DNA of 64,000 nt from Enterococcus ureilyticus (GTDB lineage Bacteria; Bacillota; Bacilli; Lactobacillales; Enterococcaceae), in NCBI RefSeq assembly GCF_001730315.1, contig NZ_MIKC01000005.1:1-64000 (forward strand). Direction: 5' to 3'. Of the stretch, positions 29,376 to 37,573 are shown piece by piece. Under the pieces are notes generated by a model that saw only the letters and a list, made by a program, of their open reading frames with translations, ran no database searches and was not told where the DNA came from. Numbering within the stretch: the stretch's first letter is position 1; each line of letters begins with the position of its first letter. The position numbers and the translations under genes were made by a program.

Positions 29376-30440
29376 TTATAATATAATCAATTCTTTAGGG
29401 GAATGTGTCAGTACTCGATTCCCATCTTTAGTAATCAATAAATCGTCCTCGATTCTAACACCTCCAAGGCCAGGCAGATAAATTCCTGGTTCATCCGTAA
29501 TTACATTTCCAGGAACAAATTGTTGATCTGCTCTAAAGGAAACATTTGGTCCTTCGTGGATTTCTAAACCAATCCCGTGACCTGTACTATGACCAAATGC
29601 CTCACCGTAGCCATAAGAAACGATATGATCACGAGCAATCGCATCCAATTGAATACCTGTTAAGCCAGGTTTTGCCTCATCTAATACTTTTAATTGTGCT
29701 TCTAAAACAATTTGGTAGATGTCTTTTAATTTGCTATCTGGTTCCCCAATTGCAAAGGTTCTAGTCATATCTGAAACATAGCCTTCATAATAACAGCCAA
29801 AATCTAGTGTGATCAAATCCCCTTTTTCGATAACCTTTTGACTCGCAACGCCATGAGGCATTGCTGAACGAACACCGCTTGCAACGATTGTTTCAAAAGA
29901 TACGCCCGAAGCACCTAAAGAACGCATATAAAAATCTAATTGGTTGGCAATTTCAATTTCCGTCATACCTGGTTTGATTACCGTCAAAATGTGCTTAAAG
30001 CCCATATCTGCAATGCTGCACGCCTTTTCAATAATCGCAATTTCTTCTTCATCTTTAACTTCACGAAGCTCTTCGATCAAGCCTGCTACTGGAATTAAAT
30101 CACACGGTGTAATTTCTTCTAATAAGCTATATTCTGCAAAACTAACAAACGTTTCTTCAAATGCCAAATTAGCCAATTGTTCTTTTTCTGCGATAGCCAC
30201 AACTTCATCATAAATCGGACCAGAATTTTGAATGATTTCAAACCCTTGTGCTTGCTCTGCTGCTTGTTCAGTATAACGAAAATCCGTTATAAAAAAAGCT
30301 TTGTCCAACGTGATAACGGCTAATCCAGTTGTTCCTGTGAAATTCGTTAAATAACGTAAATTATACGGACTTGTCACTAAAAACCCTGAAAGATCGTTTT
30401 TTTTCATCAATGTTCTTAATTTATTTACTCTTGCCATCAT
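29376..30440 (-). CDS. pepP: Xaa-Pro aminopeptidase family M24B peptidase
   Basis: Dinuclear metal peptidase of 354 residues with a creatinase-like N-terminal domain (MARVNKLRTLMKKNDLSGFL, SPYNLRYLTNFTGTTG) and a pita-bread C-terminal domain. Metal ligands are visible as D in TLDFGCYYEGYVSDMTRTF (two Asp), H in HSTGHGIGLEIHEGP, E in TDEPGIYL and E in GVRIEDDLL. Two adjacent ATGs follow GAAGGA; the first (30440) has 9-nt spacing. It cleaves N-terminal residues before proline (PepP) or X-Pro dipeptides (PepQ). The sequence alone does not separate these. Confidence 0.92.
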   Translation of the reverse strand: MMARVNKLRTLMKKNDLSGFLVTSPYNLRYLTNFTGTTGLAVITLDKAFFITDFRYTEQAAEQAQGFEIIQNSGPIYDEVVAIAEKEQLANLAFEETFVSFAEYSLLEEITPCDLIPVAGLIEELREVKDEEEIAIIEKACSIADMGFKHILTVIKPGMTEIEIANQLDFYMRSLGASGVSFETIVASGVRSAMPHGVASQKVIEKGDLITLDFGCYYEGYVSDMTRTFAIGEPDSKLKDIYQIVLEAQLKVLDEAKPGLTGIQLDAIARDHIVSYGYGEAFGHSTGHGIGLEIHEGPNVSFRADQQFVPGNVITDEPGIYLPGLGGVRIEDDLLITKDGNRVLTHSPKELIIL

Positions 30441-30616
30441 TTTTTTCATCCTTCTTTCCAAAATAGGTTCTTTCTTATTATAACAAATAATGATTTTGAA
30501 AAACACCGAAGACATACAACCTCTAAATTATTCTAAAGTTTCTCCAGTATAAGCGCTAATTTTATTCTTTTTTAATTTATTTCAGTTATAGTTTAAAACG
30601 AAAGTGAGGTTACTGA

Positions 30617-31426
30617 ATGAAGAAAAGATACTTTATCTATTTAACTCTGTTCGCTATCATCGGTATAATCGTTTATGCCTTTTTTATAGAACCAAAAAGG
30701 ATTGTTGTACATAACTACACAATTGGAAATAATGACGGAAAAAAACCAGTCAAAGTTGTTCAACTTTCAGACATTCATATTCAAGAAAAATATCCTGTTA
30801 CCCAACTAGAAAAAATCGTAACAAAAGTAAATAATGAAAATCCAGATATCATTGTATTTACAGGTGATTTATTCGATAACTACGCTAAATACGGACCAGC
30901 CGAAGAAGTAATCGCCGCTTTGAGCCGCTTAAAAGCTCCTCTAGGGAAATACGCGGTTTGGGGCAATCATGATTATGGCGGTGGTGCGGCTCGCGTTTAC
31001 CCCGATATTTTAGCAGCTGCAGATTTTCAGCTACTAGAAAATACGGGCATAAATGTCTCATTGCCTAACGAAAAATCAGTTTATATCGGCGGTTTAGATG
31101 ATTCCATATTGGGAAATTCATCCATCGATGACACTTTAGTTGATCGTCAAAGTGAGTATACTATTCTACTAAGTCATGAGCCAGATAAAGCTGATGACGT
31201 TCTTGATCACAATGTTCAATTGATTTTATCGGGTCACAGCCACGGCGGTCAAATCAAGCTCCCTTTTATTACTATTAAGAATACGTTGGCAGAAAAGTAT
31301 TTCACTGGCTTTTATGATTTAGCAAACAACACAACTCTCTATGTCAATACAGGGTTGGGAACGACAAAAATTCCAGCACGGTTTAGAGTGCCCCCTGAAA
31401 TTGCCGTTTTCGATCTTTATATTTAG
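30617..31426 (+). CDS. Membrane-anchored metallophosphoesterase (YkuE-like)
   Basis: A 269-residue calcineurin-like phosphoesterase with an N-terminal signal anchor (RYFIYLTLFAIIGIIVYAFF). The metal-binding motifs are complete: QLSDIHI, FTGDLFDN, WGNHDYGG, LSHEPD and SGHSHGGQI. Relatives include Bacillus YkuE, an exported metallophosphoesterase, and LpxG-type lipid pyrophosphatases; the substrate here is unknown. A GTGAGG site precedes the ATG. It is a single-gene unit ending at a long palindrome. Confidence 0.9.
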   Translation: MKKRYFIYLTLFAIIGIIVYAFFIEPKRIVVHNYTIGNNDGKKPVKVVQLSDIHIQEKYPVTQLEKIVTKVNNENPDIIVFTGDLFDNYAKYGPAEEVIAALSRLKAPLGKYAVWGNHDYGGGAARVYPDILAAADFQLLENTGINVSLPNEKSVYIGGLDDSILGNSSIDDTLVDRQSEYTILLSHEPDKADDVLDHNVQLILSGHSHGGQIKLPFITIKNTLAEKYFTGFYDLANNTTLYVNTGLGTTKIPARFRVPPEIAVFDLYI

Positions 31427-31430
31427 AATC

Positions 31431-31484
31431 AACAGGAAACGACTACCCCAAAATAATATTATTTTGGGGTAGTCGTTTCCTGTT
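31431..31484. terminator. Perfect 54-bp palindrome, probable bidirectional terminator
   Basis: The two 27-bp arms are exact reverse complements with no loop and an AT-rich centre (AAAATAATATTATTTT). It lies between convergent genes. There is no clear U-run after either arm, so termination may rely on the stem and its AU centre. Cruciform formation is possible. Confidence 0.65.
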
Positions 31485-31495
31485 AGTTTAGTACG

Positions 31496-31642
31496 TTAAT
31501 CAAGTTCCTTTACTCGACCGCCAATTTTATCAGCGAATTTTTTTGCATAATTTTTAGTTTGAAAGATTCGAACACTTTTTTTATCTCTTGTACGTTGCCC
31601 GTCTCTACCAATATAGCCATGTAATACTTTTACAGCGTACAT
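31496..31642 (-). CDS. Small basic hypothetical protein
   Basis: A 48-residue protein, MYAVKVLHGYIGRDGQRTRD continuing to IGGRVKELD, with an isoelectric point that must be high (many Lys and Arg). AAAGGGGG lies 7 nt before the ATG at 31642. I do not recognise a domain. Codon use and the ribosome binding site support translation. It is convergent with the phosphoesterase gene. Confidence 0.65.
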   Translation of the reverse strand: MYAVKVLHGYIGRDGQRTRDKKSVRIFQTKNYAKKFADKIGGRVKELD

Positions 31643-31810
31643 TGCCATTCCCCCTTTATCATTTATGAACTGTACTAATTGATGTAACTCAACTATAGCC
31701 AACACAACTTAACCCAAACATAAAAATCCTCGAAGATTTTATGAACACTTATTAAGACATTACGAAAAACAATTATTTTTGCTTAAAAATATTTTTTCTC
31801 CTTGAAAAAC

Positions 31811-31847
31811 AAAAAAGAGCGGAGATCGTTTATTCTCTCAGCTCTTC
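31811..31847 (-). terminator. Terminator after the PPOX-like gene
   Basis: On the minus strand AAGAGCTGAGAGA pairs with TCTCCGCTCTT and is followed by TTTTTTG. It is 36 nt after the stop of the gene at 31883. Confidence 0.75.
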
Positions 31848-31882
31848 ACAATAAATGATCAAAAAAACGACTGACTGTACTG

Positions 31883-32287
31883 CTAAACAATAATGTCTTT
31901 TGTTTTCTTATCCATATGTATTCTAGCTGTCCAAGTTTCGAAAGTAACCAAGACAGGTTCTGGATGATTCAATTCTTTTTGATAGGAGGATAATTTAGGT
32001 TCGATCATTTCCATTGATTCAATCTGCTCAATGGCAAACTTCCCTTTTAAAAGCAGACTCTCATGTTCAATTTCTTGATAGCAACAAACCGATCCGTTTT
32101 GATTACATTGAATATTTTTTACTGTTTCACCATGTCCATCTAAATAAAATTGTAACTTCAATAAGCCCTCTCTCCATAGCGGTTCAGAAACAGTAATAAC
32201 CGTTGGAAAATCACGTTTATCAATTGTTGAAATCAAAAATACGGTACTTGAATTTAATAACCTGACAATTCGCTCATGTATTTCCAT
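31883..32287 (-). CDS. Pyridoxamine 5'-phosphate oxidase-like flavin-binding protein
   Basis: A 134-residue split-barrel protein starting MEIHERIVRLLNSSTVFLIS, followed by TIDKRDFPTVITVSEPLWRE and QFYLDGHGETVKNIQCN. This is the pattern of the pyridoxamine 5'-phosphate oxidase-like family that includes general stress protein 26. It probably binds FMN or F420-like cofactors; the actual substrate is unknown. AGGGGG is 9 nt before the ATG at 32287. It has its own terminators on both sides. Confidence 0.75.
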   Translation of the reverse strand: MEIHERIVRLLNSSTVFLISTIDKRDFPTVITVSEPLWREGLLKLQFYLDGHGETVKNIQCNQNGSVCCYQEIEHESLLLKGKFAIEQIESMEMIEPKLSSYQKELNHPEPVLVTFETWTARIHMDKKTKDIIV

Positions 32288-32380
32288 CGTTGAAGGCCCC
32301 CTGTTAATCAAGTTTCTATTAATTATAACAAGGTTATAGTGCTTTTGGAAAGCTATACCCTTTTTTAACAAAGGAAAAAA

Positions 32381-32413
32381 CGAGAAGAACATTTGCCACA
32401 ATTTCTTCTCGTT
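32381..32413 (-). terminator. Terminator after the DUF2798 gene
   Basis: On the minus strand CGAGAAGAA pairs with TTCTTCTCG around a loop of about 11 nt, followed by TTTTTTCC. Confidence 0.8.
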
Positions 32414-32422
32414 TCAACAAGC

Positions 32423-32899
32423 CTACTCGCTGATTTGATTCTTTTCTTTCAACCAATTGCTTTGGCGACTTTTACTTAAAATCCAGCGGCAAAGCGGACC
32501 GACAATCAATAATTGTAGCGGCAACGCCATAATTAAATTGCTAAAAAAGCCTCCAATATAATAGCCTAAGAAATTTTGTGTAAACCCAAATTGCATGACA
32601 ACACCATACATTGACATAAAAAAGACCATTCCCAAAACCATACAACTAGAAACAGCAATGATCATATGAATTTTTTTTGATTTATTGATCGGTAGAGCAA
32701 AAGCAATTTTTTTAGCAGGTGTTGCAACAACTAAGACATCGAATAAAAAGGCAACGATAAAACCTGGAACAAGCCCTACCAATAGATTACTTAGTGAAAA
32801 TTGTCCGTGTAGTAAAAGATTATAGGCACTCATAGAAAGCACCATTGAAAAACAGACAATCGTTGTAAAAAATATTCCTTCTTTTTTATTTTGCGGCAT
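32423..32899 (-). CDS. DUF2798 family membrane protein
   Basis: A 158-residue protein with four membrane segments (about 10-30, 36-58, 77-99 and 112-142). It fits the duplicated DUF2798 layout, in which each half has two helices with a conserved Asn/Pro pattern (SLSNLLVGLVPGFIVAFLFD; FFSNLIMALPLQLLIVGP). The function is unknown. GAGGAGTG precedes the ATG. It is the last intact chromosomal gene before the prophage remnant. Confidence 0.78.
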   Translation of the reverse strand: MPQNKKEGIFFTTIVCFSMVLSMSAYNLLLHGQFSLSNLLVGLVPGFIVAFLFDVLVVATPAKKIAFALPINKSKKIHMIIAVSSCMVLGMVFFMSMYGVVMQFGFTQNFLGYYIGGFFSNLIMALPLQLLIVGPLCRWILSKSRQSNWLKEKNQISE

Positions 32900-33033
32900 A
32901 TAGACACTCCTCTTTGATTTTTGTAGCAGAGTTTATGCTATCATATATAAAAAAATCTCGTAAGTTAAATTTTTCTAATTTTTCAAAAAATTTTGCTTAA
33001 ATTGTTTATGCAAAAAAATAAACGTGTTTCTTC

Positions 33034-33148
33034 TATTCTAATGTAGATAACATGATCCGCAATTCTGCCAAGTACAATTTCCCCTTTCTTCATGCAATGT
33101 TCAGACAGACCTCCTACTGACTTGATGTCAGCAGCCCTCGTCTTCTGT
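33034..33148 (-). pseudogene. Remnant of a phage HNH endonuclease
   Basis: On the minus strand a short frame reads GLSEHCMKKGEIVLGRIADHVI. This matches the centre of phage HNH nucleases, which have a Cys pair, a short loop, then a VDHI motif. Both ends are missing. HNH genes usually lie between ArpU-like regulators and terminase genes, so the prophage structural region was probably deleted from here. Confidence 0.6.
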
Positions 33149-33198
33149 CACTTAGCGGACCGATAGAACGGTTGAGATATACATCTATTCAACATGCT

Positions 33199-33501
33199 CT
33201 AGCCCATCCTTATACACCAACAAATCACCTTCTTCGTATGCTTTAAAGCTGTTTCTAAATATCGATAGAAAGTTGATTCCAATACGTTCATTTCGATGTA
33301 TATCTTGCTGCAGTTGTTACCGTTGTAATCAACGTACTTTTTATAAAGGATCTCGCGTTCCATCTCGTCACATTTATTAACAGCGCACATGATAGCTTCA
33401 GCTAATTATTTAAATTTGTAGTTTCTGCTCTAACGTCTGTACTTAGCTAACAAGCTCCGAGCGTTTTCTTTCGTCGCCTTGATATCTATATCGTCATACA
33501 T
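33199..33501 (-). pseudogene. Broken ArpU-family phage regulator
   Basis: ATG at 33501 follows a strong AAGGAGG and starts MYDDIDIKATKENARSLLAK, the N-terminus of ArpU-type late regulators, but reaches a TAG after 23 codons. The C-terminal part reappears in another frame as EMEREILYKKYVDYN and IYIEMNVLESTFYRYLETAL (to 33199), with the helix-turn-helix region. A stop plus a frameshift have destroyed it. ArpU controls muramidase export or late genes in enterococcal phages. Confidence 0.72.
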
Positions 33502-33605
33502 TGTCACAACCTCCTTGCTGATTAAATAGAAAACAACGGCCACGAATGACGGTTAGTTGATTATGCTATATTATTGACTCGGCGACCTCATAAGGAGGTA
33601 CTGCC

Positions 33606-33713
33606 ATATTAGATTTACTGTTTAAAACTTTATCCATGGTTAAAATACCGAATGGTATCTATCACCGTCACAGGGATAAGCAGTATAAACCGCGACACAA
33701 GAAAAGGAGATAG
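33606..33713 (+). CDS. Possible 35-residue basic protein with an ATA codon at the start position
   Basis: The frame reads LDLLFKTLSMVKIPNGIYHR and continues to a Lys/Arg-rich end (PRHKKRR). AAGGAGG lies 7 nt before an ATA codon, the right distance for a start that may once have been ATG. An internal ATG at 33636 would leave 25 residues. An extended -10 (TGCTATATT) lies upstream and a terminator directly downstream, so it forms a complete small unit. A hydrophobic start with a basic tail is a general feature of small membrane-active peptides, but I assign no function. Confidence 0.4.
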   Translation: MLDLLFKTLSMVKIPNGIYHRHRDKQYKPRHKKRR

Positions 33714-33735
33714 CTGTTGAGCTGTCTCCTTGTTT
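33700..33735 (+). terminator. Terminator after the 35-residue ORF
   Basis: GGAGATAGCT pairs with AGCTGTCTCC around a 4-nt loop, followed by TTGTTTGTTT. Confidence 0.75.
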
Positions 33736-33748
33736 GTTTATTATTTTG

Positions 33749-34075
33749 TTATCTGCTAGATGCAGAAGTTCGCCTAGACGAACTTCTACCACTAGGAGAC
33801 CTATAACTCGAGCTTTTTCGAGAACTTGTTCTGCCGCTACTTGCTCTGCCAGATCCTACGTAACCGCCGCCTCCTATAGCCGCGCCTCCTGGATCAAGTT
33901 GTTCGTTTTGTTTTAGTTGCGGTGACTTCGCATTCACTTCATACACTGCTATATGATCACGATAATATACTTCGCTAGGTAATAGATCCTCAGCCAATGC
34001 TGTCACCGGCGATAAAGCATTTAAAAGCAACCCTAAAACTACTAAGCCACCACTTATAAACAATTTCTTTTTCAT
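33749..34075 (-). CDS. Small secreted protein with a Ser/Arg-rich tail
   Basis: A 108-residue protein with a clear signal peptide (MKKKLFISGGLVVLGLLLNA followed by LSPVTALAED, cleavage probably after ALA near residue 28). A middle region VYYRDHIAVYEVNAKSPQLK is followed by a Gly-rich patch, and the last 35 residues are almost only Ser, Arg, Gly, Thr and Lys. AAGGAGTG precedes the ATG at 34075. The frame is intact although its neighbours are decayed. The repetitive basic tail could bind wall polymers or DNA; that is inference. Not recognised. Confidence 0.68.
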   Translation of the reverse strand: MKKKLFISGGLVVLGLLLNALSPVTALAEDLLPSEVYYRDHIAVYEVNAKSPQLKQNEQLDPGGAAIGGGGYVGSGRASSGRTSSRKSSSYRSPSGRSSSRRTSASSR

Positions 34076-34087
34076 AAAAAAAATCAC

Positions 34088-34600
34088 TCCTTAATTCATA
34101 GTAATTTAATTATAACATAAAGATAGTTTTATTGATACACATTTGATAAAAAGCTACCGCATAAACGATGACTGTGTAGGCGCAAAGCACCCTAAATTAA
34201 TTTAAGAGCCTTCACGCCAGAGCGTATCTGTCCTATAGGAAATGAAGGCATTGTCGTTAAATACTATAACCATCTCAACCAAAACTTAGCAATTGAGCGG
34301 TAAACGGTCTAACCGTTTTTGCCTTTATGTACCGCACCCACAGCTTGTAAACTATGTATTTACCTGTGAGTGTTTTCTCAGTCAACGGTTGATTTAAGAA
34401 TGGCACTATGTGAGTGGTCTATTCTTAGATTCTCCATCAACTTAACGGAAACAATCCAAACATCAATACTGAAAAGTTGGTTTTAGCTTTTATTTCTATG
34501 TGATTGTCTTTCGTTTGATGTTTGGTTTAATTCCACAATATCATTATACAATGGAAAATGTAGCATTGTGGTAAGTGCTTTGCAACCGAAATGCAACTAG
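34088..34600. other. Non-coding stretch within the prophage remnant
   Basis: About 510 bases without a supported gene. It holds a small stem AAACGGT-CTA-ACCGTTT (about 34302-34318) followed by T-rich sequence on the plus strand, and an inverted repeat CCAAACATCA/TGATGTTTGG (34455-34464 and 34518-34527). No reading frame with phage similarity was recognised. Confidence 0.4.
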
Positions 34601-35101
34601 TCACTTAATCTCTAACGCTTCAACGCCGTATAACAATATAGAAAAATCATTGATCGCCTCTTTGATTTGACTATTGGCTACTTACCTGGAAATATCGTAG
34701 TAGCTTGCAATCATCTCGTCGCTAAGTTTAGGGCCAAAATACTTTTATTATAGCAACTTATATCCTCTGCTATGAGATTTATCGCATATTCTTTCGTATT
34801 CGTCTGCACAATTCATCACATGATGCATAATCTTGACCGTCTTAGCTCTGTTCTGCATTAGTGCGCTTAGTGTTAGATAATTGTGATTCCAAAAAGTTTC
34901 CTGAGCGCCAATCAATTGATTTTCTAGCGTTTGGACATGAACTTTCAATTTGTCGTAGTTTTTAAGAAGCAGTCGCGTATTATGGAAAACGTACTGTCTC
35001 ATTTTTTCGAATTCGTTTTGTTGCTCTCGTGTTATTCTAACGGTGATTTTATCCGCTAGTATATCCAGTTGTTAATCTGACAATTCAGTAATTTTACTCA
35101 A
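34601..35101 (-). pseudogene. Phage regulator-like gene with four in-frame stops and no frameshift
   Basis: A TTG at 35101 follows AGGAGGGG and starts LSKITELSD, then TAA, then QLDILADKITVRITREQQNE and FHNTRLLLKNYDKLKVHVQ. The single frame stays open for 166 codons to LYGVEALEIK apart from TAA at codon 10, a TAA pair at 118-119, and TAA at 140. The layout (helical N-terminal region and a C-terminal helix-turn-helix-like ISR-VANSQIKEAINDF) resembles small late transcription regulators of enterococcal phages. Because the frame is uninterrupted by indels, decay has been by point mutation only. Confidence 0.68.
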
Positions 35102-35148
35102 TTCGTTACCCCTCCTATGTTATAATTACTCTATAAAGGAGTTTTTTT

Positions 35149-35514
35149 TTGAAAAAAATTAATAGTATTGTTATTTATTTTATAAGTCTGATTTTAAGTA
35201 GTTTCATAATAAATTGGATTCTTGTGAAGATAGGTGTTCCGGATCATATTGTTTGGCAAACATTTGCTGAAAGTGGGTATAAAAATCCTCCCAAAAGCTA
35301 TGGATTTGTCCTTGCGTTGTTATTATCATTATTTCTTTTACTGCAGGCTGAAGTTTATATAAGAAAAGTTCATCCTGAGAGGAGAAAAAACTTCATGAAC
35401 CCTAAACAAGACATGAAGCTAAATCTAAAATCTTTTCTTCTGATAGAGTTAGTTGCAATAGCTACATTGATACCAGTCTTTTTTATACTTAAATCTATTA
35501 TAGATTATTTATAA
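35149..35514 (+). CDS. Predicted three-span membrane protein in the prophage remnant
   Basis: A 121-residue protein with hydrophobic segments at about 5-27, 50-68 and 94-116. The middle has a basic loop (IRKVHPERRKNFMNPKQDMK). It starts with TTG at 35149 after AAAGGAG. A TGTTATAAT extended -10 lies about 25 nt upstream. The frame is intact and opposite in direction to the decayed phage genes around it. No family recognised. Confidence 0.65.
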   Translation: MKKINSIVIYFISLILSSFIINWILVKIGVPDHIVWQTFAESGYKNPPKSYGFVLALLLSLFLLLQAEVYIRKVHPERRKNFMNPKQDMKLNLKSFLLIELVAIATLIPVFFILKSIIDYL

Positions 35515-35544
35515 AACTGTCACCTCTTATGCAATACTCACACA

Positions 35545-35785
35545 TCAGCTATCACCTGCTTTGTATACAACCACTGCTGACGGAAACGGTTCACGATCTC
35601 TTTTTTGTCCGTTATCCTCAAAATATAAACGACCTCTTAAAAACTCAATCTCTGCTTTACCAAAAATGTAATCATACCAATAACTTGTATCTGTCCTTGC
35701 AGGTATCCAAAAAAACAATTGTGCGATTAGGATCTATTTGATACTCTTGCCATGCTTTAGCAAGCCACTTGCCCAGCTATCTAAT
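35545..35785 (-). pseudogene. Fragment of a phage N6-adenine DNA methyltransferase (Dam-like)
   Basis: Two frames together give LGKWLAKAWQEYQ, PARTDTSYWYDYIFGKAEIE and FLRGRLYFEDNG, then PFPSAVVVYKAGDS and a stop. This is the C-terminal half of phage-type Dam methyltransferases. There is a frameshift near 35705 and the N-terminal half is gone, replaced by the cytosine methyltransferase fragment. Confidence 0.65.
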
Positions 35786-35789
35786 AATG

Positions 35790-36079
35790 TTGATTGTATT
35801 CCGCATCATGCTCGAACGTGTACTGCTGTTAGCATCTGCGCCTAATCGTTGACCTGTAATGCTAATGAACCTGGTAAGGTGAGCCATGGATAAGAATATC
35901 TGGATTGAGATTCCATCCCGCCACTGAATGAGTTTTATAAAGTAGGTCCTCTGCAAAAATAGCGTTATAGCTTTTGGGTCAATCTCTACCTAGTCAATCA
36001 CTTTGGCTGGTATCCCTAAATTGTTTAACGCTTTAAAAGGTAACCCAACGCCACCGAATAATTCTAAAGTATGTATCAT
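35790..36079 (-). pseudogene. Fragment of a C5-cytosine DNA methyltransferase
   Basis: Starts MIHTLELFGGVGLPFKALNN, the SAM motif I (FxGxG) of C5 methyltransferases, then LGIPAKVID, TAG, VEIDPKAITLF. Frameshifts follow, and a GQRLGADANSSTRSS segment appears before the sequence runs into the Dam fragment. It has at least one stop and one frameshift and lacks the catalytic Cys and target recognition regions. Confidence 0.65.
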
Positions 36080-36184
36080 AATCACAAGGGAGTAAAAAGC
36101 CTTTTAGTCCTGCAGGAAATCTCCTACTCCTTTCGTTTAGTTGTTATGTTATAATTATTTATTACTATTTTTGTGAGGTATTAC

Positions 36185-36502
36185 ATGAAAATTTTTTATG
36201 CTTCTCTTTTTGCAGCTGCAATACTTTTTTTACTAGGAATGTCTATAGATTCACATCTTAATTCTAACAATGTCGAATTAATCTTCTTTGACGATAATCT
36301 GCTAACCGAAGGCTACGGAAATAATATCGGGGTATTATTCGCAGGATCTATTATCGTCTTTTTTGGACTTGTTCATGGTTCACTTACAAAGCGTAAAACT
36401 TTGACAAAAAAGTCTAAACTAGTTGCTGTTGTCATAATTTTTATCTCTTTAATCGTATTTGTTATTTCAGCTCTGAATCTTTCAAATTACTACTTTTCTT
36501 AA
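36185..36502 (+). CDS. Predicted three-span membrane protein in the prophage remnant
   Basis: A 105-residue protein starting MKIFYASLFAAAILFLLGMS, with two further spans (about 50-66 and 80-100) and a basic loop RKTLTKKSK between them. GTGAGG lies 6 nt before the ATG. A TGTTATAAT extended -10 identical to that of the 35149 gene lies about 35 nt upstream. Intact, lone plus-strand gene among broken minus-strand genes. No family recognised. Confidence 0.65.
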   Translation: MKIFYASLFAAAILFLLGMSIDSHLNSNNVELIFFDDNLLTEGYGNNIGVLFAGSIIVFFGLVHGSLTKRKTLTKKSKLVAVVIIFISLIVFVISALNLSNYYFS

Positions 36503-36551
36503 ATTCTTCCTGAAGTTCTTCGGCTGTTTGGGCGAGGGTGATGGCAGGCGC

Positions 36552-37042
36552 TCACAGCAATGATATACTGTAAGAATTCCCTAAGTCTAATATTCCGCTA
36601 ATAGCGCCACCTCTTAAAGACTCGATTTTAACTATCTCATCTGTTCCGTCTATAACAATACTATCCCCCATCCGAAGCTCATCCAACTTACGCCCTTCCG
36701 AACGTTGGAAAGTTGCTATTTGTTCGGCAGTACCTGATTTGTCGTCGTTAGTTTGATCAATACCCCAACAAATATCGAAAAATTCCCCTGTTTTCAAATC
36801 AAGACTTTTGACTAAAATCGACGGACTTTTTGATTTATTGTAGTTCTCTATTCTGTATATTCTTGTTTCGCCATCATAATTGGCTGAGCAGTACTCCCCA
36901 ACCGAAAACGCTGGTTGGTGGTCTTTTTTTGATGCCAGCTGAAATAGTTCTTCATTTTTTTAATCTCGTCATCAATATTGACAAATTCTGATCCTGATTC
37001 TTTCAGACTTATAAGATAGCTACCATTGTTTACAAATTTCAT
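36552..37042 (-). pseudogene. Frameshifted phage hypothetical gene
   Basis: The first part (MKFVNNGSYLISLKESGSEF then VNIDDEIKKM) continues in the next frame as NEELFQLASKKDHQPAFSV and on to LDLGNSYSISLL at 36552. The change of frame occurs in a poly-A stretch near 36962. The product is not recognised. It is probably one of the short accessory genes common upstream of phage regulators. Confidence 0.55.
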
Positions 37043-37112
37043 GCTTTAACGTTTTTTCGCTCATTGTCAGTCTTCCTGTGGTATAATCAAAAATAAAAAG
37101 GTTGTGATTATT

Positions 37113-37268
37113 TTGTCTAAAAAGTTTGCTTCCTTATCCGTTGTATTTTGCGCATTAAACATATATTTTTTAACTCACACTATGTTCAAACCGTTTTTTG
37201 TAGTAATGGTTTTATGGTTAATCGCATGGGTTTTCATAGCTAAAGAACAATTGCAGTCAAAACGATAA
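37113..37268 (+). CDS. Small two-span membrane protein
   Basis: A 51-residue protein: TTG start, SKKFASLSVVFCALNIYFLT, HTMFKPFFVVMVLWLIAWVF, and a polar end KEQLQSKR. AAAGG lies upstream and TGGTATAAT, an extended -10, about 25 nt before the start. A perfect 7-bp stem lies 60 nt downstream. It belongs to the same class of small plus-strand genes as those at 35149 and 36185. Confidence 0.55.
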   Translation: MSKKFASLSVVFCALNIYFLTHTMFKPFFVVMVLWLIAWVFIAKEQLQSKR

Positions 37269-37330
37269 TCATTCCGCCTCCTCCTCTAAAAGTCTATTTG
37301 TAATCATGCTATATTTTTGATACACTATTT

Positions 37331-37349
37331 CCGAGCGATCACCGCTCGG
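37331..37349. repeat. Perfect GC-rich hairpin
   Basis: CCGAGCG-ATCAC-CGCTCGG, a 7-bp stem with a 5-nt loop. There is no U-run. It may end the small membrane gene transcript or be part of the pseudogene sequence. Confidence 0.45.
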
Positions 37350-37387
37350 ACCTAGAATTCTTAAGCGTGATGCCTAGTGTTCTGGCT

Positions 37388-37573
37388 CTAGGCATTTTTG
37401 TTGTCTAAAACTCCTTGTGCTTCCAAAATACGGTCAATAACGTCTTTATACTACTGCGGCATCCTTTTTTTGACATTATCAGGATTAGAGTCGTAGTATT
37501 TGGCAACATGTCCGTTAAACCAATCTGTAACGGTTAACAAACCTGCTTGATTTAATGCTAGGTTCCCCTCCAT
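37388..37573 (-). pseudogene. Short phage gene with one nonsense codon
   Basis: ATG at 37573 overlaps the stop of the gene before it (TAATG). The frame reads MEGNLALNQAGLLTVTDWFN, then NVKKRMPQ, TAG, YKDVIDRILEAQGVLDNKNA. It is 61 codons long with a single TAG at codon 41 and no frameshift. Not recognised. Confidence 0.5.

Noticed and set aside
31496-31705. A longer 69-residue version of the small basic protein
   Set aside because: The extra N-terminal residues precede the ribosome binding site AAAGGGGG; the ATG at 31642 fits better.
33749-34075. Reading the Ser/Arg-rich tail as low-complexity non-coding DNA
   Set aside because: The reading frame has a ribosome binding site, a textbook signal peptide and a continuous open frame, so it was kept as a gene.
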